Source of the DNA: Kitasatospora sp. MAA4
GTDB lineage: Bacteria; Actinomycetota; Actinomycetes; Streptomycetales; Streptomycetaceae
DNA: 64,000 nucleotides
NCBI RefSeq assembly: GCF_029893355.1
Contig: NZ_JARZAI010000020.1
Coordinates: 1-64,000 of the forward strand
Reading direction: 5' to 3'
Positions 7,932 through 17,024 of the stretch are shown piece after piece (positions within the stretch are counted from its first letter, which is position 1; each line of letters begins with the position of its first letter). The position numbers and the translations under genes were made by a program. A model generated the notes under the pieces. The model did not search any database. It was not told where the DNA came from and saw only the letters and a list, made by a program, of their open reading frames with translations.

Positions 7932-9259
7932 CAGGCAAGGAGAACGACCACGTCGCCGTCGTCGGCGCGGGCCTGGCCGGCTGCCTGCTCGCCTGCTACC
8001 TGGCCCGCCGCGGCTACCACGTCGACCTGTACGAGCGCCGCCCGGACCCGCGCACCGGCGGCGCCGAGCGCGGCCGCTCGATCAACCTCGCGCTCTCGGA
8101 GCGCGGACTGGACGCGCTGCGCCGAATCGGCCTGGAGGAGCGGATCATGGCCGACGCGCTGCCGATGCGCGGCCGCATGATCCACCCGGTGGCCGGAGCG
8201 CTGGACTACCAGCAGTACAGCCACGACGGCGAGCGCGCCATCAACTCGATCAGCCGCGGCGCCCTCAACAACGCGCTGCTGGACGCCGCCGAGGCCGAAC
8301 CCGGCGTCACGGTCTTCTTCCGGCACCAGCTCACCGGGCTCGACCCGTCCACCGGCTCGATGACCTACGAGACACCCGAGGGCGAGCTGCGCGCCGTCGC
8401 CGCGGTCGTGCTCGGCGCCGACGGCGCCGGCTCGGTGGTGCGCGGGCAGCTGGTCGCTCAGCACGAGACCGAGGAGGACGTGGACTTCCTCGACTACGGC
8501 TACAAGGAGTTGACCGTCCCCGCCGTGGACGGCGAGTTCGCGCTCGACCCCGGCGCACTGCACATATGGCCGCGCGGCACCTCGATGATGATCGCGCTGC
8601 CCAACCCCGACCGGTCGTTCACCTGCACGATGTTCTGGCCGACCGGCGGACCGGACGGCTTCGCCGCGCTGAGCAGCCCGGCCGCCGTCGAGGACCACTT
8701 CCGCGCCCACTACCCCGACCTGCTACCGCTCGCACCGGACCTGGTGGAGGACTACCGGCACAACCCGGTCGGCCGGCTCGGCACCGTGCGCTGCACCCCC
8801 TGGCAGGCCCACGGCCGCGTCGCGCTGCTCGGCGACGCCGCGCACGCTATCGTGCCGTTCTACGGCCAGGGCGCCAACTGCGGCTTCGAGGACGTGGTCG
8901 AGCTGGACCGCTGCCTGGCGCAGACCGGTGGCGACTGGCGGCGCGCGCTGCCGCTGTTCGAGGAGCGCCGCAAGGCCAACACCGACGCGATCGCCGAGAT
9001 GGCACTGGCCAACTTCGTGGAGATGCGCGACAAGGTCGCCTCACCGGTCTTCCGGTGCGTCAAGAGCGTGGAGCACGCGCTGGAGCGGGCGCTGCCCGGC
9101 CGGTTCGTCTCGCGCTACGAGCTGGTGTCGTTCTCCACCGTGCCGTACGCGCAGGTGCGCCGGCGCGTGCGGCGCCAGCAGCAGGTGCTCGGCGGCGCGG
9201 CACTCGTCCTGGCGGGCGCCGTGGCCGCGGGACTGTACAGGATCGGGAGGATCGTGTGA
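7928..9259 (+). CDS. kmo: kynurenine 3-monooxygenase
   Basis: 443 residues; FAD-dependent aromatic hydroxylase making 3-hydroxykynurenine. It shows the N-terminal dinucleotide-binding VGAGLAGCLLACYLARRGY, the family signature RGRSINLALSERG, the second FAD motif GDAAHAIVPFYGQGANCGFED, and a C-terminal hydrophobic segment (about residues 418-440) resembling the membrane-association tail of this family. ATGA overlap with kynU and GTGA overlap with the next gene indicate coupled translation. Confidence 0.95.
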   Translation: MTGKENDHVAVVGAGLAGCLLACYLARRGYHVDLYERRPDPRTGGAERGRSINLALSERGLDALRRIGLEERIMADALPMRGRMIHPVAGALDYQQYSHDGERAINSISRGALNNALLDAAEAEPGVTVFFRHQLTGLDPSTGSMTYETPEGELRAVAAVVLGADGAGSVVRGQLVAQHETEEDVDFLDYGYKELTVPAVDGEFALDPGALHIWPRGTSMMIALPNPDRSFTCTMFWPTGGPDGFAALSSPAAVEDHFRAHYPDLLPLAPDLVEDYRHNPVGRLGTVRCTPWQAHGRVALLGDAAHAIVPFYGQGANCGFEDVVELDRCLAQTGGDWRRALPLFEERRKANTDAIAEMALANFVEMRDKVASPVFRCVKSVEHALERALPGRFVSRYELVSFSTVPYAQVRRRVRRQQQVLGGAALVLAGAVAAGLYRIGRIV

Positions 9260-10767
9260 CCAGCCAACAACTGTGGCATCCAGGGCTGCTGTCCGGACGA
9301 CCGGACGGTGCGCCCGGGCTGCTGCGCCACTACGTCGGCGGCGAGTTCACGAGCTCGGCCAGGACCTTCGAGAAGCTCAGCCCGGTGACCGGCGAGACGC
9401 TCTTCGAGGTCGCCGAGGCCGACGCCGCCACCGTGGACGCCGCCGTGGACGCCGCGCGCGCCGCGCTGCGCGGCCCGTGGGGGCGGATGGGCGAGCAGGA
9501 GCGGGCGGCGGTGCTGCGCCGGGTCGCCGACGAGCTGGAGCGCCGCTTCGAGGACGTCGTCGCGGCCGAGATCGGCGACACCGGCAAGTCGATCGCCCAG
9601 GCCCGCACGCTGGACGTGCCGCGCGGGGCGGCGAACTTCCGCGCCTTCGCCGACCTCGCGGCCGTCACCGGGACGGAGTCCTTCAGCACCGCCACCCCGG
9701 GCGGCGGCCGCGCACTGAACTACGCGGTGCGCAAGCCGGTCGGCGTGGTGGCGGTCATCGTGCCGTGGAACCTGCCGCTGCTGCTGCTCACCTGGAAGGT
9801 CGCCCCGGCGCTGGCCTGCGGCAACACCGTGGTGGTCAAGCCCTCGGAGGAGACGCCCAGTTCGGCGACGCTGCTCGCCGAGGTGATGGCCGCGGCCGGC
9901 GTGCCCGCGGGGGTGTTCAACGTGGTACACGGCTTCGGGCCGGGCTCCGCAGGCGAGTTGCTCACCCGCCACCCCGGTGTGGACGCCATCACCTTCACCG
10001 GCGAGTCGTCCACCGGCAGTGCCATCGCCAAGGCCGCCGCCGACGGCGTGAAGGCCGTCTCCTTCGAACTGGGCGGCAAGAACGCCGGGTTGGTCTTCGC
10101 CGACGCCGACCTCGACGCGGCCGTCGAGGGCTCGGTGCGGTCCTCCTTCACCAACGGCGGCCAGGTCTGCCTGTGCACCGAGCGGCTGCTCGTACAGCGC
10201 CCGGTCTTCGAGGAGTTCACCGAGCGGCTGGCGAAGCGCGCGGGCGAACTGGCCTTCGGCTGGCCCGCCGACGAGGCCACCGCCACCATCCCGCTGATCT
10301 CGCGCGCGCACCGCGACAAGGTGCTCGGCTGCTACGATCTGGCCCGCGCCGAGGGCGCCACCGTGCTGGCCGGAGGCGACGTGCCGGCCTTCGGCGACGC
10401 CCGCGACGGCGGCTGGTACGTCCGTCCGACGGTGATCACCGGCCTGGGCCCGCAGGCCCGCACCAACCGGGAGGAGATCTTCGGCCCGATCTGCCACATC
10501 GCCCCCTTCGACGACGAGGACGAGGCGTACGCCCTGGCCAACGACGGCGACTACGGCCTGGCCGCCACGCTCTGGACCCGCGACGTCGGCCGGGCGCACC
10601 GGGCGGGCGCCGCGCTGGACGTCGGCCTGCTCTGGGTCAACACCTGGTTCCTGCGCGACCTGCGCACCCCCTTCGGCGGGATGAAGGCCTCGGGGGTGGG
10701 CCGCGAGGGCGGTCGGCACTCGATCGACTTCTACACCGAACTCACCAACGTGTGCGTGCAACTTTGA
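9256..10767 (+). CDS. 2-aminomuconate-6-semialdehyde dehydrogenase
   Basis: 503 residues; NAD-dependent aldehyde dehydrogenase. Catalytic Cys305 lies in GGQVCLCTER and general-base Glu271 in SFELGGKN; the Rossmann-type cofactor loop FTGESSTGS and PWNLPLLL are also present. In this operon the substrate should be 2-aminomuconate 6-semialdehyde formed by the decarboxylase at 15256-16260, giving 2-aminomuconate. The alternative 2-hydroxymuconate semialdehyde specificity of this subfamily is less likely given the deaminase and 3-hydroxyanthranilate genes. GTG start overlapping the preceding stop. Confidence 0.9.
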   Translation: MTSQQLWHPGLLSGRPDGAPGLLRHYVGGEFTSSARTFEKLSPVTGETLFEVAEADAATVDAAVDAARAALRGPWGRMGEQERAAVLRRVADELERRFEDVVAAEIGDTGKSIAQARTLDVPRGAANFRAFADLAAVTGTESFSTATPGGGRALNYAVRKPVGVVAVIVPWNLPLLLLTWKVAPALACGNTVVVKPSEETPSSATLLAEVMAAAGVPAGVFNVVHGFGPGSAGELLTRHPGVDAITFTGESSTGSAIAKAAADGVKAVSFELGGKNAGLVFADADLDAAVEGSVRSSFTNGGQVCLCTERLLVQRPVFEEFTERLAKRAGELAFGWPADEATATIPLISRAHRDKVLGCYDLARAEGATVLAGGDVPAFGDARDGGWYVRPTVITGLGPQARTNREEIFGPICHIAPFDDEDEAYALANDGDYGLAATLWTRDVGRAHRAGAALDVGLLWVNTWFLRDLRTPFGGMKASGVGREGGRHSIDFYTELTNVCVQL

Positions 10768-11570
10768 GCGCCGAGGCGGTGCGGGAGGCGGCCGCGATCC
10801 TCACCGAGGCGTACCGGAGCGGGGTGCCGTGTGCGCCGCTGCGCGGCAAGGTGCTGGCCGTGGGCGACGTCGAGGCGGCGTACGCGGTGCAGCGGGCGCA
10901 GGTGGAGGCGTGGACGGCGCAGGGGCGGCGGGCGGTCGGAGCAAAGGTCGGCCTGACCTCTCCGGCCGTGCAGCAGGCCTTCGGGGTGTTCCAGCCGGAC
11001 TTCGGGGTGCTGTTCGCGGACATGGCCGTGCCCGACGGCGCCGAGGTGGACCTCGGGCGGCTGCTCCAGCCCAAGGTGGAGGCCGAGGTGGCCTTCGTGC
11101 TCGGCGCGGACCTGCCGCACGAGCAGCCGACGGTCGCCGACGTGATCCGCGCGACGGACTTCGTGCTGCCGGCGATCGAGATCGTCGACTCGCGGGTGGC
11201 CGGCTGGGACATCTCCATCGTGGACACCGTCGCCGACAACGGCTCCAGCGGGCTGTTCGTGCTCGGCACCACGCCGCGTGCGCTGGCCGACCTGGACCTG
11301 CGGCTGTGCGGGATGGTGCTGGAGCACGGCGGCGAGCCGGTCTCGGTCGGCGCGGGCGCCGCGTGCCTGGGCAACCCGCTGCACGCCGTGGCCTGGCTGG
11401 CCGGGCAACTGGCCGCCGCCGGGCGCCCGTTGAAGGCGGGCGAGGTGGTGCTCTCGGGAGCGCTGGGCCCGATGGTGCCGGTCACCGCGGGCGGCATGTA
11501 CGAGGCGAGGATCTCCGGGCTGGGCTCGGTCCGGGTCGGCTTCACCGCAAGTGAGAGGGAGGCACCATGA
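10764..11570 (+). CDS. 2-oxopent-4-enoate hydratase
   Basis: 268 residues of the fumarylacetoacetate-hydrolase superfamily, MhpD-like subgroup: AVGAKVGLTSPAVQQAFGV, DFGVLFADM, KVEAEVAFVL with metal-binding acids, and DISIVDTVADNGSSGLFVLG. It hydrates 2-oxopent-4-enoate to 4-hydroxy-2-oxovalerate, the aldolase substrate. No ATG or GTG fits the overlap; the TTG at 10764 shares TTGA with the previous stop and is the preferred start. Confidence 0.88.
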   Translation: MSAEAVREAAAILTEAYRSGVPCAPLRGKVLAVGDVEAAYAVQRAQVEAWTAQGRRAVGAKVGLTSPAVQQAFGVFQPDFGVLFADMAVPDGAEVDLGRLLQPKVEAEVAFVLGADLPHEQPTVADVIRATDFVLPAIEIVDSRVAGWDISIVDTVADNGSSGLFVLGTTPRALADLDLRLCGMVLEHGGEPVSVGAGAACLGNPLHAVAWLAGQLAAAGRPLKAGEVVLSGALGPMVPVTAGGMYEARISGLGSVRVGFTASEREAP

Positions 11571-12502
11571 CCACCGGCGTAGCGGTGATCGGGTCGGGCA
11601 ACATCGGCACCGACCTGATGATCAAGATCCTGACACTGTCCGATTCGCTGCGGATGGTGGCGCTGGCCGGCATCGACCCGGCCTCCGACGGCCTGGCGCG
11701 GGCGGCGAAGCTGGGCGTGGCCACCACCGCCGAGGGCGTCGAAGGGCTGGTGGCGATGCCCGAGTTCGCCGAGGTCCAGCTGGTCTTCGACGCCACCTCG
11801 GCGGCCGCGCACCGGCACAACGACGCGGTGCTGCGCGCGCACGGCCGCACGGTGGTCGACCTCACCCCGGCCGCGATCGGCCCGTACGTGGTGCCGCCGG
11901 TCAACCTGGAGGAGCACCTGCACGAGCCGAACGTCAACCTGGTCACCTGCGGCGGGCAGGCCACCGTGCCGATCGTCGCCGCGGTCGGGCGCGTCACGCC
12001 GGTGGTGTACGGCGAGATCGTCGCCTCCATCGCCTCACGCTCGGCGGGCCCCGGCACGCGGGCCAACATCGACGAGTTCACCGAGACGACCTCGCGCGCG
12101 ATCGAGGCCGTCGGCGGCGCCGCGCACGGCAAGGCGATCATCGTGCTCAACCCGGCCGATCCACCGCTGCTGATGCGCGACACCGTCTACTGCCTGTGCC
12201 CGGACGCCGACGCCGACCGGGCCGCGATCGCCGCCTCGGTCGCGGCGATGGTGGCCGCCGTCCAGGAGTACGTCCCCGGCTACCTCCTCAAGCAGGAGGT
12301 GCAGTTCGACCGGGTGGAGGCCTACGTCCCGGCGCTGGGCCGGGAGTTCAGCGGACTACAGGTCTCGGTCTTCCTCCAGGTCGCCGGCGCCGGGCACTAC
12401 CTGCCCGAGTACGCGGGCAACCTCGACATCATGACGTCCGCGGCCCTGCGCACCGCCGAACGGATGATCGCCCGCCGCGCCGAAGGGGCAGGAGCACGAT
12501 GA
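11567..12502 (+). CDS. acetaldehyde dehydrogenase (acylating)
   Basis: 311 residues. The NAD-binding start VAVIGSGNIGTDLMIK, catalytic cysteine in NLVTCGGQATVP and FDATSAAAH segment identify the CoA-acylating acetaldehyde dehydrogenase of meta-cleavage pathways. It converts acetaldehyde plus CoA and NAD to acetyl-CoA. The known enzyme forms a complex with 4-hydroxy-2-oxovalerate aldolase that channels acetaldehyde; the aldolase gene follows with ATGA overlap, supporting the same arrangement here. Confidence 0.95.
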   Translation: MTTGVAVIGSGNIGTDLMIKILTLSDSLRMVALAGIDPASDGLARAAKLGVATTAEGVEGLVAMPEFAEVQLVFDATSAAAHRHNDAVLRAHGRTVVDLTPAAIGPYVVPPVNLEEHLHEPNVNLVTCGGQATVPIVAAVGRVTPVVYGEIVASIASRSAGPGTRANIDEFTETTSRAIEAVGGAAHGKAIIVLNPADPPLLMRDTVYCLCPDADADRAAIAASVAAMVAAVQEYVPGYLLKQEVQFDRVEAYVPALGREFSGLQVSVFLQVAGAGHYLPEYAGNLDIMTSAALRTAERMIARRAEGAGAR

Positions 12503-13539
12503 AGCAGCTGTACATCCAGGACGTGACCCTGCGCGACGGCATGCACGCCATCGCGCACCGCTACACCGTCGCCCAGGTGCGCGAGATCGCCGCCGCACTG
12601 GACGCGGCCGGGGTGGACGCGATCGAGGTCGCGCACGGCGACGGTCTTGCGGGCTCCAGCGTCAACTACGGGCACGGCGCGGCAAGCGACCACGACTGGA
12701 TCGCCGCCGCCGCCGAGGTGCTGACCCGCGCCCGGCTCACCACGCTGCTGCTCCCCGGCATCGGCACCATCGCGGACCTGCGCGCCGCCCGCGACCTGGG
12801 CGTCACCAGCGTGCGGATCGCCACCCACTGCACCGAGGCCGACATCTCGGCCCAGCACATCGGCTGGGCCCGGGAGAACGGCATGGACGTCTCCGGCTTC
12901 CTGATGATGTCCCACATGAACGACCCGGCAGGGTTGGCGGCGCAGGCGAAGCTGATGGAGTCCTACGGCGCTCACTGCGTGTACGTCACCGACTCCGGCG
13001 GCCGGCTCACCATGCGCGACACCGCCGAGCGGGTGGACGCCTACCGGCAGGTGCTGGATCCCGGCACGCAGATCGGCATCCACGCCCACCACAACCTCTC
13101 GCTCGGCGTCGCCAACAGCGTCACCGCGGTCGAGCACGGCGCCACCCGGGTGGACGCCTCGCTGGCCGGCCAGGGCGCAGGCGCGGGCAACGCCCCGCTG
13201 GAGGTGTTCGCCGCGGTCGCCGACCTGACGGGCTGGCAACACGGCTGCGACGTCTACGCGTTGATGGACGCCGCCGACGACCTGGTGCGACCGTTGCAGG
13301 ACCGGCCGGTGCAGGTGGACCGGGAGACCCTCTCGCTCGGCTACGCCGGGGTGTACTCCAGCTTCCTGCGGCACGCCGAGCGGGCCTCGGCCAAGCACGG
13401 CGTCGACGTCCGCTCGATCCTGGTCGAGCTCGGCCGGCGCCGGATGGTCGGCGGCCAGGAGGACATGATCGTCGACGTGGCCCTCGACCTGGCCCGCACG
13501 CACGCAGAGGAGGCCGGCCGTGCCGCTGCCGCAGGATGA
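12499..13539 (+). CDS. 4-hydroxy-2-oxovalerate aldolase
   Basis: 346 residues; class II (divalent-metal) aldolase cleaving 4-hydroxy-2-oxovalerate to pyruvate and acetaldehyde. The DmpG-type signatures are clear: DVTLRDGMHAI near the start, IEVAHGDGLAGSS, the metal-binding HAHHNLSLG, and the C-terminal communication domain. It should pair with the acylating dehydrogenase encoded just upstream. Its end overlaps the next gene by 20 bases. Confidence 0.95.
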   Translation: MKQLYIQDVTLRDGMHAIAHRYTVAQVREIAAALDAAGVDAIEVAHGDGLAGSSVNYGHGAASDHDWIAAAAEVLTRARLTTLLLPGIGTIADLRAARDLGVTSVRIATHCTEADISAQHIGWARENGMDVSGFLMMSHMNDPAGLAAQAKLMESYGAHCVYVTDSGGRLTMRDTAERVDAYRQVLDPGTQIGIHAHHNLSLGVANSVTAVEHGATRVDASLAGQGAGAGNAPLEVFAAVADLTGWQHGCDVYALMDAADDLVRPLQDRPVQVDRETLSLGYAGVYSSFLRHAERASAKHGVDVRSILVELGRRRMVGGQEDMIVDVALDLARTHAEEAGRAAAAG

Positions 13540-14302
13540 ACTGACCGCGCTCGCCGCCCGGTTGGACGACGCGGCGCTCACCGCCACCGCCGTGCCGCAG
13601 CCGACCTGGCCGCCCGGCGCCGACACCGACGACGCCTACGCCGTGCAGAGCGCGCTGATGAACCGTCAACTGGCGCGGGGCGAGCGGACGGTCGGCCTGA
13701 AGATGGGTCTGACCAGCCGGGCCAAGATGGTCCAGGTGGGGGTGTCGGAGGTGATCTGGGGCCGACTCACCGACCGGATGCGGGTCCCCGACGGGGGCGC
13801 GGTGGACGTCAGCACCCTGATCCACCCGCGGGTCGAGCCGGAGGTCGCCTTCCTGATCGGCCGGGACGTGCTGCCGGGCGACGACTTCGCCTCCGCGGTG
13901 GCGGCGGTGGCCCCCGCGCTGGAGGTGATCGACTCCCGCTACGCGGACTTCCGCTTCTCGCTGCCCGACGTCATCGCCGACAACACCTCGGCGGCCGGCT
14001 TCGCGATCGGGCCCTGGCAGCCGCCGCCGACCGCACTGGCCAACCTCGGGGTGCTGCTGGAGATCGACGGGCGGGTGGTGCAGACCGGCTCGACCGCCGC
14101 GATCCTGGGCGATCCGCGCCGGGCCTTCGAGGAGGCCGTCCGGCTGGCCGGGCGCCAGGGCGTGCGGCTGCGCGAGGGCTGGGTGCTGCTGGCCGGCGCC
14201 GCCACGGCCGCCGTGCCGCTGGCGCCGGGCGCCCAGGTGCGGGCCGTCGTCGAGGGGTTGGGGACGGCGTCGCTCTCGGCGAAGGGAGACGACCGTGCCT
14301 GA
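13520..14302 (+). CDS. 4-oxalocrotonate (2-oxo-3-hexenedioate) decarboxylase
   Basis: 260 residues, a paralogue of the hydratase earlier in the operon but with the decarboxylase-subgroup signature GLKMGLTSRAKMVQVGV and YADFRFSLPDVIADNTSA. It decarboxylates 4-oxalocrotonate, produced by the 2-aminomuconate deaminase, to 2-oxopent-4-enoate. In related pathways decarboxylase and hydratase form a complex. GAGGAGG at 13507-13513 supports the GTG at 13520 despite the 20-base overlap. Confidence 0.88.
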   Translation: MPLPQDELTALAARLDDAALTATAVPQPTWPPGADTDDAYAVQSALMNRQLARGERTVGLKMGLTSRAKMVQVGVSEVIWGRLTDRMRVPDGGAVDVSTLIHPRVEPEVAFLIGRDVLPGDDFASAVAAVAPALEVIDSRYADFRFSLPDVIADNTSAAGFAIGPWQPPPTALANLGVLLEIDGRVVQTGSTAAILGDPRRAFEEAVRLAGRQGVRLREGWVLLAGAATAAVPLAPGAQVRAVVEGLGTASLSAKGDDRA

Positions 14303-14735
14303 GGCCAGGGTGGTGGCGGGCAAGGCGGTCCCGCGCGGCCGCTTCCCGCACGTCAAGGTGGCCGGCGGGTTCGTCTTCGTCTCGGGCACCAGCAGCCGGC
14401 TGCCGGACAACACCATCGCAGGAGCCCGGGTCGACGCGCTGGGCACCACCGCGCTGGACATCCGGGAGCAGACCCGCGCGGTCATCGAGAACATCCGCGA
14501 CCTGCTGCGCGAGGTCGGCGCCGACCTCACCGACCTGGTGCAGGTGACGAGTTACCTGGTCTCGATGAACGACTTCGGCGGCTACAACGAGGTCTACGCC
14601 GAGTACTTCGACGAGAGTGGTCCCACCCGCACCACCGTCGCGGTCCACCAACTCCCCCATCCCCACCTGCTACTGGAGATCCAGGCCGTCGCCGCCCTGC
14701 CGGGCGAGGGCCGAACGGAAGGACGGACACGATGA
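14295..14735 (+). CDS. 2-aminomuconate deaminase (RidA/YjgF family)
   Basis: 146 residues. VAGGFVFVSGTSSRLPDN, QTRAVIENIRDLL and the C-terminal FDESGPTRTTVAVHQLPHP segment place it in the RidA superfamily, in the branch used as 2-aminomuconate deaminase in aminophenol, nitrobenzoate and kynurenine meta-cleavage operons. It releases ammonia and gives 4-oxalocrotonate. It sits between the decarboxylase that uses its product and the dioxygenase that starts the branch. GTG start with GAAGGGAG upstream. Confidence 0.88.
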   Translation: MPEARVVAGKAVPRGRFPHVKVAGGFVFVSGTSSRLPDNTIAGARVDALGTTALDIREQTRAVIENIRDLLREVGADLTDLVQVTSYLVSMNDFGGYNEVYAEYFDESGPTRTTVAVHQLPHPHLLLEIQAVAALPGEGRTEGRTR

Positions 14736-15256
14736 CCGAGATCAGCGACCCGGTGAGCTTCCCGGGGTGGATCGAGGAGAACCGGCACCTGCTGCGGCCG
14801 CCGGTCAACAACAAGCAGATGTTCCCCACCGGTTCGGACTTCATCGTCCAGGTGGTGGGCGGCCCCAACCAGCGCACCGACTTCCACGTCGACCCGTACG
14901 AGGAGTTCTTCTACCAGATCAAGGGCGACATGCACGTCGACCTGATGACGGCCGACGGCCCGCGCACCGTGCACATCCGCGAGGGCCAACTCTGGGTGCT
15001 GCCCGGCAACATGCCGCACTCCCCGCAGCGGCCCGAGGCCGGCTCGATCGGCCTGGTGATCGAGCGGGTGCGCGCCGAGGGCACCCGGGAGCGGTTCCAG
15101 TGGTACTGCCTGGAGTGCAGCGCCCTGCTGCACGACGTGGAGCTCCAGGTGCGCGACATCGTCGCCGACCTGCCGCCGGTGTTCCAGGCCTTCTACGCCG
15201 ACAACGCGGCCCGCACCTGCGGAAGTTGCGGCGCCCTGCACCCGGGCAGGGGCTGA
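14732..15256 (+). CDS. nbaC: 3-hydroxyanthranilate 3,4-dioxygenase
   Basis: 174 residues; extradiol cupin dioxygenase opening 3-hydroxyanthranilate to 2-amino-3-carboxymuconate 6-semialdehyde. Fe(II) ligands are visible as His52, Glu58 (HVDPYEEFF) and His96 (MPHSPQRP). The bacterial-type second, rubredoxin-like iron site is complete: Cys126, Cys129, Cys163 and Cys166 (CLEC and CGSC). This dioxygenase is absent from the anthranilate branch of tryptophan catabolism, so it fixes the route as the 3-hydroxyanthranilate branch. ATGA overlap with the deaminase. Confidence 0.95.
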   Translation: MTEISDPVSFPGWIEENRHLLRPPVNNKQMFPTGSDFIVQVVGGPNQRTDFHVDPYEEFFYQIKGDMHVDLMTADGPRTVHIREGQLWVLPGNMPHSPQRPEAGSIGLVIERVRAEGTRERFQWYCLECSALLHDVELQVRDIVADLPPVFQAFYADNAARTCGSCGALHPGRG

Positions 15257-16260
15257 TGGGCGGCCCCGTCGTCGACGTCCACACCCACCTGGTGCCCAGG
15301 GGCTGGCCCGAGCTGTCGGCAGCCTGCGGCGGGACCGGGTGGCCGTGGCTGCGGATCGACTCCGAGCGCGAGGCCATGATCATGGTCGGCGAGAGCGAGT
15401 TCCGGCCGATCGGCGCCGCCTGCTGGGACCCCGCCACCCGGCTGGCCGACATGGACGCGGACGGCGTGGACGTCCAGGTCGTCTCGCCCACCCCGGTGTT
15501 CTTCTCCTACGACCGGCCGGCAGACCAGGCCGTGAAGATCGCCCGGATCTTCAACGACCTGACCCTGGAGCTCACTTCGGGCGGCGGCGGGCGGCTGGTC
15601 CCGTTCTGCCAGGTGCCGTTGCAGGACCCGGACGCCGCCTGCGCCGAACTCGACCGCTGCCTGGCCGCCGGGCACGCCGGCGTGGAGATCGGCAACCACG
15701 TCGGCGACCGCGACCTCGACGACGAGGGCATCGTCGCCTTCCTCCAGCACTGCGCCGAGGTCGGCGCGCCGGTCTTCGTGCACCCCTGGGACATGGCGGC
15801 CGGGCCGCGGCTGGACCGCTGGATGGCGCGCTGGCTGACCGGGATGCCGGCCGAGACCCACCTGTCGGCGCTCGCCCTGGTGCTCGGCGGCGTCTTCGAC
15901 CGGGTGCCGCCGAGCCTGCGGCTCTGCTTCGCGCACGGCGGCGGCAGCTTCCCGTTCTGGCTCGGGCGCGCCGACAACGCCTGGCACCGGCGCGGCGACC
16001 TGGTGCGCGGCCGCTCCGAGCACCCGCCGAGCCACTACACCGACCGCTTCCTGGTGGACTCCGTGGTCTTCGAACCGGCCGCGCTGCGCCTGCTGGTGGA
16101 CACCCTCGGCGAGGACCAGGTGCTGCTGGGCAGCGACTACCCGTACCCGCTGGGCGAGCGGCCGGTCGGCCGGGTGGTCCACGAGTCCGCCTTCCTTACC
16201 AAGAAGCAGCGCGACAAGCTGCTCTCCGGCAACGCCCTGCGCTTCCTCGGGAAGGAATGA
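15256..16260 (+). CDS. nbaD: 2-amino-3-carboxymuconate-6-semialdehyde decarboxylase
   Basis: 334 residues; zinc-dependent amidohydrolase-superfamily decarboxylase (ACMSD). Metal-binding VDVHTHLVPRG at the start (His9, His11), the FVHPWDM histidine near residue 177, CFAHGGGSFPFWLGR and catalytic-site Asp in LLGSDYPYPLGE are all in the expected order. Decarboxylating the ring-opened product prevents spontaneous quinolinate formation and commits carbon to catabolism. Its ATG overlaps the previous stop by one base (TGATG). Confidence 0.95.
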   Translation: MGGPVVDVHTHLVPRGWPELSAACGGTGWPWLRIDSEREAMIMVGESEFRPIGAACWDPATRLADMDADGVDVQVVSPTPVFFSYDRPADQAVKIARIFNDLTLELTSGGGGRLVPFCQVPLQDPDAACAELDRCLAAGHAGVEIGNHVGDRDLDDEGIVAFLQHCAEVGAPVFVHPWDMAAGPRLDRWMARWLTGMPAETHLSALALVLGGVFDRVPPSLRLCFAHGGGSFPFWLGRADNAWHRRGDLVRGRSEHPPSHYTDRFLVDSVVFEPAALRLLVDTLGEDQVLLGSDYPYPLGERPVGRVVHESAFLTKKQRDKLLSGNALRFLGKE

Positions 16261-17015
16261 CGACGGTGGAGGACCGATCGGTACTGACGCAGGTCGTGCC
16301 CGAGCCCGACCTGACGCTGCGCCACGGCGCCCGCGCCGACCAGGTCGCCGACGCCTGGCCGGGCGACGCCCGCGCGGCGCGCCGTCCGCTCGCCGTGCTG
16401 GTGCACGGCGGCTTCTGGCGCCCCGACTACGACCGCACGCACGCCCGGGCGATGGGCGGCGCGCTGCGCGCCGCGGGCTGGACGGTGGTCTCGATCGAGT
16501 ACCGCCGCACGCCCGGGGCGCCCGACCTGGCGGTGCACGACGTCGCCGCGGCGCTGGCCGCCGTCCCGGCCGCGCTCGCGAGCGCGCCGGCCCCGCACAA
16601 CGGGTCGACGGTGGTGCTCGGCCACTCGGCCGGCGGCCATCTGGCGCTCTGGTCCGCGGCGGCGCAGCCGGCGCCCGCACTGGTCGGCACGATCGCCCTG
16701 GCACCCGTCGCCGACCTCGAACTCGCCCACCGGCTACGGCTGGACGGCGATGCGGTGGCCGCCTTCCTGGGCGGCCCGCCGCAGCACCGCCCCGAGCTGG
16801 ACCCGGTCCTGCTGCCCACCCCCGCCACGCCCGTCGTCATCGTGCACGGCGGCCAGGACGAGGTGGTGCCCGCCAAGCTCTCCGACGGCTACGCCCGCGC
16901 GCACCCGGCCACCCGGCTCGTACCGGTGCCGGACGCGGGCCACTTCGCGCTGATCGACCCGCTCAGCGCGGCCTGGCCGGTGGTGGTCCAGGCACTGGCG
17001 TCCTTCGACGGCTGA
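16257..17015 (+). CDS. alpha/beta hydrolase, probable kynurenine formamidase
   Basis: 252 residues. The HGGFW oxyanion motif (residues 50-54), GHSAGGHLA nucleophile (Ser124), and acid and His in GGQDEVVP and AGHFALI match the arylformamidase type found in eukaryotes (HGGxW), not the metal-dependent bacterial KynB. It would hydrolyse N-formylkynurenine, the only step otherwise missing from the operon. A general esterase is the alternative. It is the last gene of the operon and converges on the sulfotransferase gene with a 9-bp gap. Confidence 0.8.
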   Translation: MTTVEDRSVLTQVVPEPDLTLRHGARADQVADAWPGDARAARRPLAVLVHGGFWRPDYDRTHARAMGGALRAAGWTVVSIEYRRTPGAPDLAVHDVAAALAAVPAALASAPAPHNGSTVVLGHSAGGHLALWSAAAQPAPALVGTIALAPVADLELAHRLRLDGDAVAAFLGGPPQHRPELDPVLLPTPATPVVIVHGGQDEVVPAKLSDGYARAHPATRLVPVPDAGHFALIDPLSAAWPVVVQALASFDG

Positions 17016-17024
17016 CACCAGGCG

